In this document: piece after piece, positions 9,152 through 18,721 of the stretch
Position numbering within the stretch: the first letter of the stretch is position 1
How the letters are laid out: each line of letters opens with the position of its first letter
Program-made: the position numbers and the translations under genes
Assembly (NCBI RefSeq): GCF_003669015.1
Contig: NZ_CP033069.1
Coordinates: 4,598,501-4,662,500 of the forward strand
DNA length: 64,000 nt
Origin: Acidovorax sp. 1608163
GTDB lineage: Bacteria > Pseudomonadota > Gammaproteobacteria > Burkholderiales > Burkholderiaceae_C
Reading direction: 5' to 3'
Notes under the pieces: generated by a model
Databases searched by the model: none
Told to the model about the DNA's origin: nothing
The model's input: only the letters and a program-made list of their open reading frames with translations

Positions 9152-9892
9152 ATGAGCCTGCCCATCGTCTTCATCAACCTGGACCGCGACGCCGAGCGCC
9201 GCACGCGGCTGCTGGCCGCATTGCAGTCCATCGACATGCCCAGCGAGCGCTTTCCTGCGGTGTGGTGGGCAGACGTGCCCCCCGAACAAACCAGCCGCTG
9301 GTACAGCGACGCCTTGAATGCACGCCAGTACTACAAGCCCCTGCGCAATGGCGAAAAGGGCTGCTACGCCAGCCACATCGGCGCCTGGCAACAGCTGCTG
9401 GCCAGCGACGCGCCCGCGCTGGTGGTGCTGGAAGACGACGTGCGCCTGACACCCCAGTTTGCCGAAGTAGTGAACGCCATCGCTGCCCTGCCGGAGCCCT
9501 GGGACATGGTGAAACTGCTGGGCCGCGACCGCGAGAAGGTGCGGTCTGAACGCCCCCTGGTGCCAGGCACCACGCTGGTGGACTACAGCCGCGTGCCCAG
9601 CATGACGGCGGGCTATGTGGTCAGCCGCGCCGGGGCCGCCAAGCTGCTGGCCCACCGCCAGCCCTTTGGCAGGCCGATCGATGTGGACCTGCGCTTTTGG
9701 TGGGAATGCGATCAGCTGCGCATCCTGGGCGTTTCGCCCTCGGCCATTGCCCTGGACGACACCAGCGAGGTCAGCAGCATCTGGGACACCCGCGACACCC
9801 TCACCCCCGGCCAGCGCTGGCGCAAGTTCACGATGAAGCTGGCACTGACCGTGGGCAATGCCTGGCACCGCCGTCGTTTGCCCAAGCTCTGA
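9152..9892 (+). CDS. Glycosyltransferase family 25 (LPS biosynthesis)
   Basis: A 246-residue protein with the family-25 hallmarks: N-terminal IVFINLDRDAERR, the KGCYASHIGAWQQLL segment, ALVVLEDDVRLTPQF (acidic metal-binding motif) and the later AGYVVSRAGAAKLL. Members transfer galactose or glucose onto LPS inner-core or lipooligosaccharide acceptors at the cytoplasmic face of the membrane. It is directly downstream of the DxD protein at 8430 and convergent with a GT4 gene. The sugar specificity is unknown. Confidence 0.88.
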   Translation: MSLPIVFINLDRDAERRTRLLAALQSIDMPSERFPAVWWADVPPEQTSRWYSDALNARQYYKPLRNGEKGCYASHIGAWQQLLASDAPALVVLEDDVRLTPQFAEVVNAIAALPEPWDMVKLLGRDREKVRSERPLVPGTTLVDYSRVPSMTAGYVVSRAGAAKLLAHRQPFGRPIDVDLRFWWECDQLRILGVSPSAIALDDTSEVSSIWDTRDTLTPGQRWRKFTMKLALTVGNAWHRRRLPKL

Positions 9893-9901
9893 GAACCTGC
9901 C

Positions 9902-10999
9902 TCAGGGAGTCCCAAGCGCATGCACGCGCTCCAGCAGTTGCTGGTAGCGGGTGTGCATCTTTGCCAGGCTGTACTCCTGCACGGCCTGCGACCGTGCCGC
10001 TTCACCCAGGCGGGCTGCGCGGGCCGGGTCGGCCAGCAAGCCCGCCAGCGCCAGCGCCAAGGCGGGGGCATCGCCCTCAGGCACCAGCAGGCCGGTGCGG
10101 CCGGACTGCATCACGCCACGCACCCCCACCACATCCGAGGCCACACAGGCGCAGCCTGCGGCCATACCTTCGACCAAGGCCAGGGGCATGCCCTCGTAGT
10201 GGGTGGCAAGCACAAAAATCTGGTTTTGCATCAGGCGCTGGGGCAGGTCGGCCACGGGTCCCAAAAAGTGCACCTGATCGGCCACCCCACGCTGCTCGGC
10301 CAGGGCGCGCATGCGCTTTTGAATGCCTGCCTTGCCGCCGCCGGCCAGGTACACGGGGGCAGTCACGCCCTGGGCCTTGAGCAAGGCCGCAGCTTCAATC
10401 AGGGTGGCATGGTCCTTCTGGCGGGCAAAGCGGGCCGCCATCACGATGCCGGGCGCGCGCTGGGCAAAGGGCACCAGGGCCGACTCGGGGAACCGATCCA
10501 GGTCAATGCCGTTGGGAATGGCCACACAGCGCTCTGCCGGAAACCCGCGCGCCACCAGTTGCTCGCGCACGCCTTCAGACACGCCCACCGTGGCCGCCGT
10601 GCGGCCCGCCAGCCACAGTGCCTGCTTGAGGCGCCAGCGCGTGTAGCGCTCGCGCGAGTTGTGCTCTACATGCACCATGCGGGGCACCTTGGCCCACAGG
10701 CCTGCATAGCGGCCCCACAGGTGCTCGCTGTAGCCATGGGTAACCAGGATGTCAGGGCGCCACTGCAGCGCCAGCGCGCGCAGGGCCCACACCGTGGCGA
10801 AATGGGTCCAGCCGGGCACCACGCGCACATCCAGGCCCTGGACGCGCAAGGCGTCCACCTTGTCCGGCAGCGTGGTGCGGCGTTTGCGGCGCAGCACCAG
10901 CACCACGTCCTGCCCCGCACTGCGGGCGGCCAGGCACAGGTCTACCGCCACCTGGGTGGCGCCAGAGAACCCCCCGGTGACGAAATGCATCACCCGCAT
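9902..10999 (-). CDS. Glycosyltransferase family 4 (GT-B fold)
   Basis: A 365-residue protein with a Rossmann-like N-terminal half (MRVMHFVTGGFSGATQVAVDL) and the C-terminal GT4 nucleotide-sugar domain (about 185-360). Landmarks are IPNGIDLDRF, AARFARQKDHATLI, the Lys/Arg region, and EGMPLALVEGMAAGCACVASDVVG, the E-x7-E motif of retaining GT4 enzymes. It is likely cytoplasmic, adding a sugar to LPS or exopolysaccharide intermediates. It is followed on the same strand side by the zinc-finger/ilvE pair, from which it is separated by about 34 bp. Confidence 0.9.
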   Translation of the reverse strand: MRVMHFVTGGFSGATQVAVDLCLAARSAGQDVVLVLRRKRRTTLPDKVDALRVQGLDVRVVPGWTHFATVWALRALALQWRPDILVTHGYSEHLWGRYAGLWAKVPRMVHVEHNSRERYTRWRLKQALWLAGRTAATVGVSEGVREQLVARGFPAERCVAIPNGIDLDRFPESALVPFAQRAPGIVMAARFARQKDHATLIEAAALLKAQGVTAPVYLAGGGKAGIQKRMRALAEQRGVADQVHFLGPVADLPQRLMQNQIFVLATHYEGMPLALVEGMAAGCACVASDVVGVRGVMQSGRTGLLVPEGDAPALALALAGLLADPARAARLGEAARSQAVQEYSLAKMHTRYQQLLERVHALGTP

Positions 11000-11033
11000 G
11001 GCGCCCCCGGCAGCCGGCTGCGCCGCTGCAAGC

Positions 11034-11240
11034 TCAGTGCCCTGCGCGGACGACTTCGCCCGCCTTCAGGCGGTACACCGTGCCGCAATAGGGGCACTTG
11101 CCCTCGCCGTGGTGGGCCACGTCCAGGTACACCTTGGGGTGGCTGTTCCAGAGCTTCATGTCGGCCTTGGGGTTGGGGCAGAACACGCCGCCTTGGGCGT
11201 TCAGATCCTTGGCCAGAACTTCAATAACTGCTTGCGACAT
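11034..11240 (-). CDS. Zinc-finger domain protein (zf-CHCC type)
   Basis: A 68-residue protein. The metal ligands are visible as the first Cys in GGVFCPNPK, a His-rich middle (HPKVYLDVAHHGEG) and CPYCGTVY near the C-terminus, the pattern of the small zf-CHCC family related to mitochondrial NDUFS6. The ATG at 11240 starts 2 bp beyond the ilvE stop, indicating translational coupling. The family's bacterial function is poorly known; the pairing with ilvE recurs in beta-proteobacteria, from memory. Confidence 0.85.
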   Translation of the reverse strand: MSQAVIEVLAKDLNAQGGVFCPNPKADMKLWNSHPKVYLDVAHHGEGKCPYCGTVYRLKAGEVVRAGH

Positions 11241-11242
11241 GA

Positions 11243-12193
11243 TCAAACCTTGGTGAGCCAGTGGGCGTATTGGGGGTTGCGGCCGTTGACGATGTCAAAG
11301 AACGCAGTTTGGATTTTTTCGGTGATGGGGCCACGGCTGCCCACGTAGCTGCCCTTGCCCAGCTCAATGCGGTCCAGCTCGCGGATGGGCGTGACTTCGG
11401 CCGCCGTGCCGGTGAAGAAGGCTTCATCGGCGATGTACACCTCGTCGCGCGTGATGCGCTTTTGCACGATCTCCAGGCCCAGGTCCTTGGCGATGTGGAA
11501 GACGGTGTTGCGGGTGATGCCGTTCAGAGCCCCAGCCGACAGGTCGGGCGTGTAGATCACGCCGTTCTTGACCACAAAGATGTTCTCGCCCGCACCTTCG
11601 GACACGAAGCCCGAGCTGTCGAGCAGCAGCGCTTCGTCGTAGCCCTCATCGGTGGCTTCCATGTTGGCCAGGATGGAGTTGGTGTAGTTGCTCACCGCCT
11701 TGGCCTGCGTCATGGTGATATTGACGTGGTGGCGCGTGTAGCTGCTGGTCTTGACGCGGATACCGCGCTTCATGCCCTCTTCGCCCAGGTATGCGCCCCA
11801 GGCCCAGGCGGCCACCATCAGGTGGATGGTGTTGCCCTTGGGGCTGACGCCCAGCTTTTTGTCGCCAATCCAGGTCAGGGGGCGGATGTAGCCGGATTCG
11901 AGCTTGTTTTCGCGGATGACCGCTTTTTGCGCCTCGTTCACCTCTTCCTGGGTGAACGGGATCTTCATGCGCAGGATCTTGGCGCTGTTGAACAGGCGCT
12001 CGGTGTGCTCCTGCAGGCGGAAAATCGCCGGGCCATTGACGGTGTTGTAGGCGCGCACGCCTTCAAAGGCGCCGCAGCCGTAGTGCAGGGTGTGGGTCAG
12101 CACATGGATCTTGGCGTCGCGCCAATCGACCATTTGGCCGTCCATCCAGATTTTGCCGTCACGGTCGGCCATCGAGGGAACTACGGGGCTCAT
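11243..12193 (-). CDS. ilvE: Branched-chain amino acid aminotransferase
   Basis: A 316-residue fold-type IV PLP enzyme. It catalyses the final transamination of leucine, isoleucine and valine synthesis and the first step of their breakdown. Recognisable parts are KIWMDGQMVDWRDAKIHVLTHTLHYG, the motif FEGVRAY, the PLP-lysine region QAKAVSNYTNS, the glycine-rich EGAGENIFVV and the C-terminal FFTGTAAEVTPI. The ATG at 12193 is preceded by AAAGGA at good spacing; an upstream ATG lacks this. It is co-transcribed with the zinc-finger gene. Confidence 0.96.
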   Translation of the reverse strand: MSPVVPSMADRDGKIWMDGQMVDWRDAKIHVLTHTLHYGCGAFEGVRAYNTVNGPAIFRLQEHTERLFNSAKILRMKIPFTQEEVNEAQKAVIRENKLESGYIRPLTWIGDKKLGVSPKGNTIHLMVAAWAWGAYLGEEGMKRGIRVKTSSYTRHHVNITMTQAKAVSNYTNSILANMEATDEGYDEALLLDSSGFVSEGAGENIFVVKNGVIYTPDLSAGALNGITRNTVFHIAKDLGLEIVQKRITRDEVYIADEAFFTGTAAEVTPIRELDRIELGKGSYVGSRGPITEKIQTAFFDIVNGRNPQYAHWLTKV

Positions 12194-12291
12194 GGGTGTC
12201 CTTTGTGGGTTGCTGTGGTTGAGCAAGCCCCTGATTTTACGGGCGGCAGCAGGGGCCGCGCACGCAAAACCAGCCCACCCCGGCCAGGGCC

Positions 12292-12705
12292 TTATTCAGC
12301 GGCGGTGGGTTCCTGCGCTTGCGGCCGCTCCAGCGTCCACTTTTGCAGGCGGCCCTTGGCAAATTCACAGGTCACATGCGACTGCGTGCCGTCGGTCCAG
12401 CGGTAGATCTCCGGATCGGTGTCCGCGGGCGAGAGGCGCTCGCCCAGCGACTGGGTCATCGCCATCACGTGCATCAGGTTCACGCCGGACTTGAGCCGGG
12501 CATTGAGCATGACCGCACTGCCCACATACCCAATAGGGCGCTTGGCGGCCTTGCGCATCACATTCATCAACCGGGTGAAATGCAGCAGCGCCCACATGAC
12601 CAAGCCGCCCACCACAGCCGCCACACCGGGCCAGCCTGCAGAGGCATAACCCACCAGCACCAATCCGATCACCCCGATGGGGACAAAAATATTGCGCAAA
12701 TTCAT
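12292..12705 (-). CDS. Small inner-membrane protein, unknown function
   Basis: A 137-residue protein with two adjacent hydrophobic segments at the N-terminus (IFVPIGVIGLVLVGYASAG and VAAVVGGLVMWALLHF) and a cytoplasmic-looking tail ending in basic and acidic residues. No catalytic motif is visible. It sits between radA and ilvE. Homologues in Comamonadaceae have been labelled glycerate kinase, but the size and membrane topology do not support that. The start is uncertain between 12705 and 12714. Confidence 0.75.
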   Translation of the reverse strand: MNLRNIFVPIGVIGLVLVGYASAGWPGVAAVVGGLVMWALLHFTRLMNVMRKAAKRPIGYVGSAVMLNARLKSGVNLMHVMAMTQSLGERLSPADTDPEIYRWTDGTQSHVTCEFAKGRLQKWTLERPQAQEPTAAE

Positions 12706-12818
12706 GGGCGCCATTGTCGTATGCCCAGGCCATGCCCCTGCTGCGGAGAGTGCGTACAGGGCGCCGCGACCATGTCGCTCCCTGGTCGCGGTTGCTCCGC
12801 CGCTCGCCCTCGCCCCAG

Positions 12819-14201
12819 TCAGACCAGGCCACGCACCACGTTCATGGCCTCTTCCACCCGCTCCACGGCGTGGATGGTGAGACCCTCGATGGGCTTCTTG
12901 GGCGCGTTGGCCTTGGGCACCACGGCCACGCTGAAGCCCAGTTTGGCGGCCTCCTTCAAGCGCTCTTGCCCACGCGGGGCGGGGCGCACTTCACCGGCCA
13001 GCCCCACTTCACCAAAGGCCAAAAAGCCCCGGGGCAGCGCCTTGCCCCGCAGGCTGCTCGTGATGGACAGCATGACCGCGAGGTCGGCTGCAGGCTCGCT
13101 GATGCGCACGCCGCCCACCGCGTTCACAAACACATCCTGGTCCATGCAGGCCACGCCCGCGTGGCGGTGCAGCACGGCCAGCAGCATGGCCAGGCGGTCC
13201 TTGTCCAGGCCCACCGACAGGCGGCGCGGGCTGGGCCCGCCGCTGTCCACCAGCGCCTGGATCTCGACCAGCATGGGGCGCGTGCCTTCCAGCGTCACCA
13301 TCACGCAGCTGCCCGGTACGGGATCGCTGTGCTGGCTCAAAAAGATGGCGCTCGGGTTGCTCACGCCCTTGAGGCCCTTTTCGGTCATGGCGAACACGCC
13401 GATCTCGTTCACAGCGCCAAAGCGGTTCTTGATGGCGCGCACCAGGCGGAACTGGCTGTGCGTGTCGCCTTCGAAGTACAGCACCGTGTCCACCATGTGC
13501 TCCAGCACGCGCGGCCCAGCCAGCGCGCCTTCTTTAGTGACGTGGCCGACCAGAATGACCGCAATGCCCGTGCCTTTGGCCATGCGCGTGAGGTGCGCCG
13601 CGCATTCGCGCACCTGGGCGACCGAGCCCGGTGCGCTGGTGAGCTGGTCGGAATAGGTCGTCTGGATGGAGTCGATGACGACCACGGACGGTTGCGTGGC
13701 CTCGACCGTCGCCAGAATTTTTTCGAGCTGGATCTCGGCCAGCAGCTGCACCTGGCTGCCCTCAATGCCCAGGCGCCGCGAGCGCAGCGCCACCTGGGCG
13801 CCGCTTTCCTCACCCGTCACATACAGGGTGGGCAGGCCTGCGCGCTGCAGCGCGTCCATGGCCTGCAACAGCAGGGTCGATTTGCCAATGCCCGGATCGC
13901 CCCCGATGAGCACCACGCCGCCCTCCACGATGCCGCCGCCCAGCACACGGTCCAGCTCGTCGATGCCGCTGGGGGTGCGCGCCACGTCCTGGGCCTCGAT
14001 GGCGGCCAGTGGCGTCACAGCCTGCGCGTTGGCCAGACCGGCGTAGCCTTGCGGCGTACTCAGGCGGTTTTTGCCAGCGCCCGCTTCCGCCACGGTTTCC
14101 ACCAGCGTGTTCCAGGCGCCGCAGGACGGGCATTTGCCCAGCCAGCGCGGGCTGGTGCCGCCGCATTCGGAGCAGGTGAAGGTGGTTTTGTCTTTGGCCA
14201 T
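12819..14201 (-). CDS. radA: DNA repair protein RadA
   Basis: The 460-residue protein has the three RadA regions. There is an N-terminal C4 zinc finger ([19 protein letters not shown]), a RecA-like ATPase with Walker [13 protein letters not shown] and the RadA-specific KNRFG motif ([13 protein letters not shown]), and a Lon-protease-like C-terminal domain ending at the GL(T)[11 protein letters not shown] region. RadA drives branch migration during recombinational repair and transformation in the cytoplasm. Length is standard and the start ATG is the only good one. It is divergent from the aldolase gene at 14302. Confidence 0.97.
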   Translation of the reverse strand: MAKDKTTFTCSECGGTSPRWLGKCPSCGAWNTLVETVAEAGAGKNRLSTPQGYAGLANAQAVTPLAAIEAQDVARTPSGIDELDRVLGGGIVEGGVVLIGGDPGIGKSTLLLQAMDALQRAGLPTLYVTGEESGAQVALRSRRLGIEGSQVQLLAEIQLEKILATVEATQPSVVVIDSIQTTYSDQLTSAPGSVAQVRECAAHLTRMAKGTGIAVILVGHVTKEGALAGPRVLEHMVDTVLYFEGDTHSQFRLVRAIKNRFGAVNEIGVFAMTEKGLKGVSNPSAIFLSQHSDPVPGSCVMVTLEGTRPMLVEIQALVDSGGPSPRRLSVGLDKDRLAMLLAVLHRHAGVACMDQDVFVNAVGGVRISEPAADLAVMLSITSSLRGKALPRGFLAFGEVGLAGEVRPAPRGQERLKEAAKLGFSVAVVPKANAPKKPIEGLTIHAVERVEEAMNVVRGLV

Positions 14202-14301
14202 GGAAGGTATCGGTAAGGAGCCCCAAGCGGGGGCAGCCGACTATAGCGGCCGCGCCTGCACGCAACCGCCACAGCCCGTACGATGGCGGGCTTGGCACCG
14301 C

Positions 14302-15144
14302 ATGGAGTTGACATTGCAGACACCCATCAACCGTTTCAAACAGGCCATGGCCCAAGGCCAGGCGCAGATCGGTCTGTGGCTCGGGTTGGCCGACGCCTAC
14401 AGCGCAGAAATCCTCGCGGGCACCGGCTACGACTGGCTGCTGGTGGACGGCGAGCACGCGCCCAACGATGTGCGCAGCATCCTGCACCAGCTGCAGGCCA
14501 TTGCCAGCGCGGCCAGCGCCCTGCCACCCGGCGCACAAGCGCCCCACCCCATCGCCCGCGTGCCCGTGGGCGACACTGCACTCATCAAGCAGTACCTGGA
14601 CCTGGGCGCACAGACGCTGCTGGTGCCCATGGTGGACACCCCCGAGCAGGCCCAGGAACTGGTGCGCGCCACGCGCTATGCGCCCGAAGGCGTGCGCGGC
14701 ATGGGCAGCGCCCTGGCCCGCTCATCGCGCTGGCAGGCCTACCCCCAGTATGTGCACGAAGCCAACCAGCAGGTCTGCCTGCTGGTACAGGCCGAGACGG
14801 TGCAGGCCATGGGCCACCTCGATGCCATCGCGGCGACACCCGGTGTGGACGGCATCTTCATCGGCCCGGCCGACCTGTCCGCCTCCATGGGCCACCCCGG
14901 CAACCCGGGGCACCCGGACGTGCAGGCCGCCATCCATGACGGCATTGCGCGCATCCTGCGCGCGGGCAAGGCACCGGGCATTCTGGCCACCACCGAGTCG
15001 CAGGCGCGCCAGTGGCTGGCCGCTGGCGCGCTGTTTGTGGCTGTGGGGGTCGACACCATGCTGCTGGCCAGCGCCGCCCAGGATTTGCTGGCACGCTTTC
15101 GCACAGCAACCACCACCCCGGTTGCCCGCCCAGCGGGCTATTGA
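14302..15144 (+). CDS. hpaI: HpcH/HpaI-family aldolase
   Basis: A 280-residue class II pyruvate aldolase of the 4-hydroxy-2-oxoheptanedioate aldolase type. Visible are [34 protein letters not shown] (active-site His), VRVP-like [19 protein letters not shown], the acid residue in [10 protein letters not shown] and [15 protein letters not shown] (metal ligand Asp). These enzymes cleave 2-oxo-4-hydroxy acids to pyruvate (or succinic semialdehyde and pyruvate) in aromatic catabolism. No hpa genes are adjacent, so the physiological substrate is uncertain. It is followed by a 2-ketopantoate-reductase-like gene 47 bp downstream. Confidence 0.88.
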   Translation: MELTLQTPINRFKQAMAQGQAQIGLWLGLADAYSAEILAGTGYDWLLVDGEHAPNDVRSILHQLQAIASAASALPPGAQAPHPIARVPVGDTALIKQYLDLGAQTLLVPMVDTPEQAQELVRATRYAPEGVRGMGSALARSSRWQAYPQYVHEANQQVCLLVQAETVQAMGHLDAIAATPGVDGIFIGPADLSASMGHPGNPGHPDVQAAIHDGIARILRAGKAPGILATTESQARQWLAAGALFVAVGVDTMLLASAAQDLLARFRTATTTPVARPAGY

Positions 15145-15191
15145 TACCGCCACGCATTCAAAACACAACGCAAGACAAAGGCTCTATCACC

Positions 15192-16169
15192 ATGAAAGCA
15201 TGTATTTACGGCGCCGGCGCCATTGGCGGCTGGATGGGCATGGCACTGGCGCAGGCGGGCTGCCAGCTCAGCCTGGTGGCCCGCGGCGCCACGCTGGCGG
15301 CTTTGCAAGCCGATGGCTTGCGCCTGCGGCGCCCTGATGGATCGGTGGCGCAAACGGCCGTGACCGCCCACGCCGACCCCGCCGCGCTGGGCGTGCAAGA
15401 CCTGGTCGTGCTGGCCGTCAAGGCGCCCGGCCTGCCCGATGTGGCGCGCGCCATCGCCCCGCTGATCGGGCCGGACACCATCGTGCTCACCGCCATGAAC
15501 GGTGTGCCCTGGTGGTTTCTGGACGGGTTTGGCGGTGCCGCCGAAGGGCACGCGCTCCAGTCTGTGGACGCTGGCGGCGTAATCGCCAGCGCCATTCCCG
15601 CGCGCAACGTGGTGGGCAGCGTGGTGCACACCAGCTGCTCGCTGGAAGCCCCGGGTTTCGTCCGCCAGCACTTTGGCAACCGCCTGATCGTGGGCGAGCC
15701 CGATGGCAGCCAGAGCGCCCGCCTGCAGGCGCTGGTGGGCATGCTGCAGCGCGGCGGCATCGACGCGGAAGCCTCAGGCTGCATCCAGAAAGACATCTGG
15801 TTCAAGCTGTGGGGCAACCTCACCATGAACCCCATCAGCGCCCTCACCGGCGCCACCACCGACCGCATCCTGGACGACGACTTGGTGCGCGGCTTTGTCA
15901 GCGCCGTGATGCTCGAAGCCAAGGCCATTGGCGACAAGTTGGGCCTGCCGATTGACCAGCAACCCGAAGACCGCCACGCCGTCACCCGCAAGCTGGGCGC
16001 GTTCAAGACCTCGATGCTGCAGGACGTGGAAGCGAACAAGCCCATGGAGATCGACGCCCTGGTGGGCGCCGTGCGCGAGCTGGGGCAGATCACCGGCACC
16101 CCCACGCCCCACACCGACGCCCTGCTGGGCCTGGTGCGGCTGATGGCGCGCACACGCGGCCTGTATTGA
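15192..16169 (+). CDS. Ketopantoate reductase family protein (ApbA/PanE)
   Basis: A 325-residue NADPH-dependent reductase. The N-terminal dinucleotide-binding motif is CIYGAGAIGGWMGMALAQAG. The central strand VLAVKAPGL carries the conserved Lys, and the C-terminal helical domain holds WFKLWGNLTMNPISALTG and the KTSMLQDVEANKPMEID motif, with the catalytic Lys and Asn regions of the family. It reduces 2-dehydropantoate or a similar 2-oxo acid. The co-directional HpaI-like aldolase suggests a 2-oxo-acid pathway rather than pantothenate synthesis. This is inference. Confidence 0.88.
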   Translation: MKACIYGAGAIGGWMGMALAQAGCQLSLVARGATLAALQADGLRLRRPDGSVAQTAVTAHADPAALGVQDLVVLAVKAPGLPDVARAIAPLIGPDTIVLTAMNGVPWWFLDGFGGAAEGHALQSVDAGGVIASAIPARNVVGSVVHTSCSLEAPGFVRQHFGNRLIVGEPDGSQSARLQALVGMLQRGGIDAEASGCIQKDIWFKLWGNLTMNPISALTGATTDRILDDDLVRGFVSAVMLEAKAIGDKLGLPIDQQPEDRHAVTRKLGAFKTSMLQDVEANKPMEIDALVGAVRELGQITGTPTPHTDALLGLVRLMARTRGLY

Positions 16170-16170
16170 T

Positions 16171-16240
16171 TGATTTTTAAACCAAAATAGCCTCTAGCGC
16201 TTATTCATCCAGCGCGACAAGCTATCAACTTCATAGCAAA
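16171..16240. repeat. Comamonadaceae-type intergenic repeat, copy B (degenerate)
   Basis: Contains AAAATAGCCTCTAGCGCTTATTCATC then AGCTATCAA and ATAGCAAAC, the same order of blocks as the other copies, but the right arm of the palindrome is mutated (CAGCGCGAC). It occupies the gap between the reductase and GST genes. Confidence 0.7.
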
Positions 16241-16243
16241 CCC

Positions 16244-16858
16244 ATGACCACACTCACGCTTTACTACACCCCCGGCACCTGCGCGCAAGCTGTGCGCATT
16301 GCGTTGGAAGAGGCCGGTGCCGCTCACCACCTGGTGCGCGTGGACTTTGCAGCGGGCCAGCAGCGCACGCCCGAGTACCTCGCCATCAACCCCAAGGGCC
16401 GCGTGCCTGCCCTGGTCACGCCCCAAGGCACCTTGACCGAAACACCCGCGCTGCTGGCCTATGTGGCGCAAAGCTATCCGGCCGCGCAGCTGGCGCCCAC
16501 CGATGCCTACGGCTTTGCGCGCCTGCAAGAGTTCCAAAGCTACCTCGCGTCCACCGTGCACATCGCCCATGCCCACCGCCCCCGCGCCAGCCGCTGGGCC
16601 GACGAGCCCGAGGCCCAGGCCGCGATGCAGCGCAAAGTGGCGCAGAACATGATCGACTGCTTCAACCTCATCGAAACCCACTATCTGGGCGATGGCCCGT
16701 GGGTGATGGGCGAGCAGTACACCGTGGCCGACGGCTATCTGTTCACCATCGGCACCTGGCTGCAAAGCGATGGGGTGGACATTGCCCAATTCCCCAAGGT
16801 GCACGCCCACACACAGCGCGTGTTGCAGCGGCCTGCGGTGCAGCGCGCGCTGGCTTAA
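16244..16858 (+). CDS. Glutathione S-transferase family protein
   Basis: A 204-residue protein of two-domain GST architecture. It has a thioredoxin-like N-terminal domain with LYYTPGTCAQAVRIALEEAG (active-site Ser/Cys position of beta/theta-like classes), cis-Pro in INPKGRVPALVT, and ETPALLAYVA for glutathione gamma-glutamyl binding. The C-terminal helical domain has WVMGEQYTVADGYLF. It likely conjugates or isomerises glutathione adducts in the cytoplasm. A strong hairpin terminator follows the stop. Confidence 0.92.
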   Translation: MTTLTLYYTPGTCAQAVRIALEEAGAAHHLVRVDFAAGQQRTPEYLAINPKGRVPALVTPQGTLTETPALLAYVAQSYPAAQLAPTDAYGFARLQEFQSYLASTVHIAHAHRPRASRWADEPEAQAAMQRKVAQNMIDCFNLIETHYLGDGPWVMGEQYTVADGYLFTIGTWLQSDGVDIAQFPKVHAHTQRVLQRPAVQRALA

Positions 16859-16877
16859 AGCATCCCGCAATCGGCAC

Positions 16878-16918
16878 AAAAAAAGCCCCGGGGCTTGGGC
16901 AGCACCGGGGCTTTTTTT
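16878..16918. terminator. Rho-independent, apparently bidirectional terminator
   Basis: AAAAAAAGCCCCGG...CCGGGGCTTTTTTT forms a long stem flanked by A and T tracts on both sides. It lies 20 bp after the GST stop and can also serve transcripts from the opposite strand. Confidence 0.9.
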
Positions 16919-16946
16919 CTGGTTCGGGTCTGCTTCTACCTACCCA

Positions 16947-17007
16947 CCGTTCACGCTGAGCCTGTCGAAGCGCGGCGCATGGCTAGGGCAGGCTCAGCCC
17001 GAACGGG
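16947..17007. repeat. REP-like inverted repeat, copy 1
   Basis: CCGTTCACGCTGAGCCTGTCGAAG on the left and CAGGCTCAGCCCGAACGGG on the right form an interrupted palindrome. It belongs to the 'GTTCGGGCTGAGCTTGTCGAAG' class found between genes in many proteobacteria; other copies lie at 21720 and 31463. Confidence 0.75.
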
Positions 17008-17066
17008 CGATGGTGGAACAGAGCAGCAGACCCAAAGACGGCCCGGTCGCCCAGGCCCCTCACCCA

Positions 17067-18647
17067 TCAATTCACCTTCAAATAGCGCCAGTCAATGCGG
17101 TTGTCGGCGCGGTGAATGATGTCCACCTTCTTCGTGGCAGCCCAAGGGATTACCTGGTTGTACAGCGGGATGTGCGAGACCAGCTCATGCTCCTTGATCA
17201 GCGCTTGCTCGATCAGCTGGTTGCGCGTGGTGGCATCGGTTTCCTTCTTCACGCGCTCGACCAGGGCGTCGATTTGCGGATCAGAGAAGCGGCCCAGGTT
17301 GAAGTTGCCATCGCCGCCCGCACCCGTCGTGCGCACCAGCGACTGCAGGCTGTAGAACGCATCGAACGTGGGCACACCCCAGCCCAACAGGTAGATGCTG
17401 GCTTCGTTGCGCTGGATCATCGGGAAATAGGTGGCAAACGGCAGCGAGCGCAGCTTGGCCTTCACGCCCACCTTGGCCCACTGCGAGGTGATGGCCTGGC
17501 ACAGCTGTTCGTCGTTGATGTAGCGGCCTGCGCTGCACGCAAAGTCCACTTCAAACCCGTTGGGGTAGCCCGCATCGGCCAGCAGCTTTTGTGCGGCCTT
17601 GGCGTCGTAGGGATAGCGCACATCGGCCTTCTTGCTCCAGCCATTGACCTGGTTGGCAATCAGCGTGCCTGTGGGCTGCGCCAGGCCGCGCAGCACCACG
17701 CGCTGGATGGACTGGATATCGATCGCCTGGTACAGCGCCTTGCGCACGCGCAGGTCCTTGAGCGGGTTCTTGCCCTTCACGTCCGAGCCGGGCAGCTCGT
17801 CGCGGAACTGGTCCAGGCCTAGGAAGATGGTGCGGTACTCCGGCCCTTCCAGCACCTGCAGATTGGGCGTCTGCTTGATGCGCGAGAGGTCTTGCAGGCT
17901 GGGGTCGATCACAAAATCCACCTCACCCGACAGCAACGCCGCCGTGCGCGTGGCATCGGCCTTGATGGGGGTGTAGACGATCTCGGTCAGGTTGGTGGGG
18001 TACTTGCCCTTGCCCCACCAGTTCGGGTTGGGCTCCAGCACCACGCGCTGGTCGGGTGCCCACTGCTTGAGCTGGTAAGGGCCGGTGCCCAGCGCGTTGC
18101 GGTGGGCAAAGTTTTCGTCCTTGGTCTTGATGTCCTTGGGCTCCACCGACTTGTTCTTCTCGGCCCAGGCCTTGCTCATGATGCGCAGCTCGGTGAGCTG
18201 GTTCACCAGCACCGGGTTGGGCAGGTCGGAGTGTATATCGATGGTGTAGGCATCGACCTTTTCCACGCGATCAATGCCCTGGGTGTAGACAGCGAAGTTG
18301 GAGCTTTTGGCCTTGGCCCGCTCCAGCGAGAACTTGGCATCGTCGGCCGTGAACTCGCTGCCATCGCTGAACTTGACGCCCTTGCGCAGCGTCAGGCGCA
18401 GCTGCGTGGGCTTGATGAGCTTCCACTCGGTGGCGAGCGACGGCTCTGGCTTGAAGGTCTTGCTGTTGTATTCGACCAGCGTGTCGTACACCGCGCCGTG
18501 CATGGTGTTGTTCACACCCACGTTCTGGGTGTGGATGTCCCAGGTGGAAATATCTACCGAGCGAGACCAACGGAAAGTAGCGGCCTGCGCCGCCAGGGGC
18601 AAGGCCGTGGCCACGGCAGCCGCCAGCAAAAGGGTTTTGAAACGCAT
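17067..18647 (-). CDS. ABC transporter periplasmic solute-binding protein, family 5
   Basis: The 526-residue protein begins with a signal peptide (MRFKTLLLAAAVATALPLAAQA) and continues as a family-5 (DppA/OppA-type) binding protein. Landmarks are TLVEYNSKTFKPEPSLATEWKL, LRLTLRKGVKFSDGSEFTADD and VRKALYQAIDIQSI. Such proteins capture peptides, nickel or other solutes in the periplasm and deliver them to a membrane permease. No permease or ATPase genes are adjacent, so it is an orphan here. Ligand unknown. Confidence 0.92.
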   Translation of the reverse strand: MRFKTLLLAAAVATALPLAAQAATFRWSRSVDISTWDIHTQNVGVNNTMHGAVYDTLVEYNSKTFKPEPSLATEWKLIKPTQLRLTLRKGVKFSDGSEFTADDAKFSLERAKAKSSNFAVYTQGIDRVEKVDAYTIDIHSDLPNPVLVNQLTELRIMSKAWAEKNKSVEPKDIKTKDENFAHRNALGTGPYQLKQWAPDQRVVLEPNPNWWGKGKYPTNLTEIVYTPIKADATRTAALLSGEVDFVIDPSLQDLSRIKQTPNLQVLEGPEYRTIFLGLDQFRDELPGSDVKGKNPLKDLRVRKALYQAIDIQSIQRVVLRGLAQPTGTLIANQVNGWSKKADVRYPYDAKAAQKLLADAGYPNGFEVDFACSAGRYINDEQLCQAITSQWAKVGVKAKLRSLPFATYFPMIQRNEASIYLLGWGVPTFDAFYSLQSLVRTTGAGGDGNFNLGRFSDPQIDALVERVKKETDATTRNQLIEQALIKEHELVSHIPLYNQVIPWAATKKVDIIHRADNRIDWRYLKVN

Positions 18648-18721
18648 GGGGAATCACTCCAGATCAGTCAATTCCCCCACTATGAACCAAACCGCAGCGC
18701 GATGTAACGAACTTATCGTTC

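Noticed and set aside
12715..12818. Small gene or RNA between the membrane protein and radA
   Set aside because: About 100 bp of GC-rich spacer with no start/ribosome-binding-site combination and no stable hairpin with T run.
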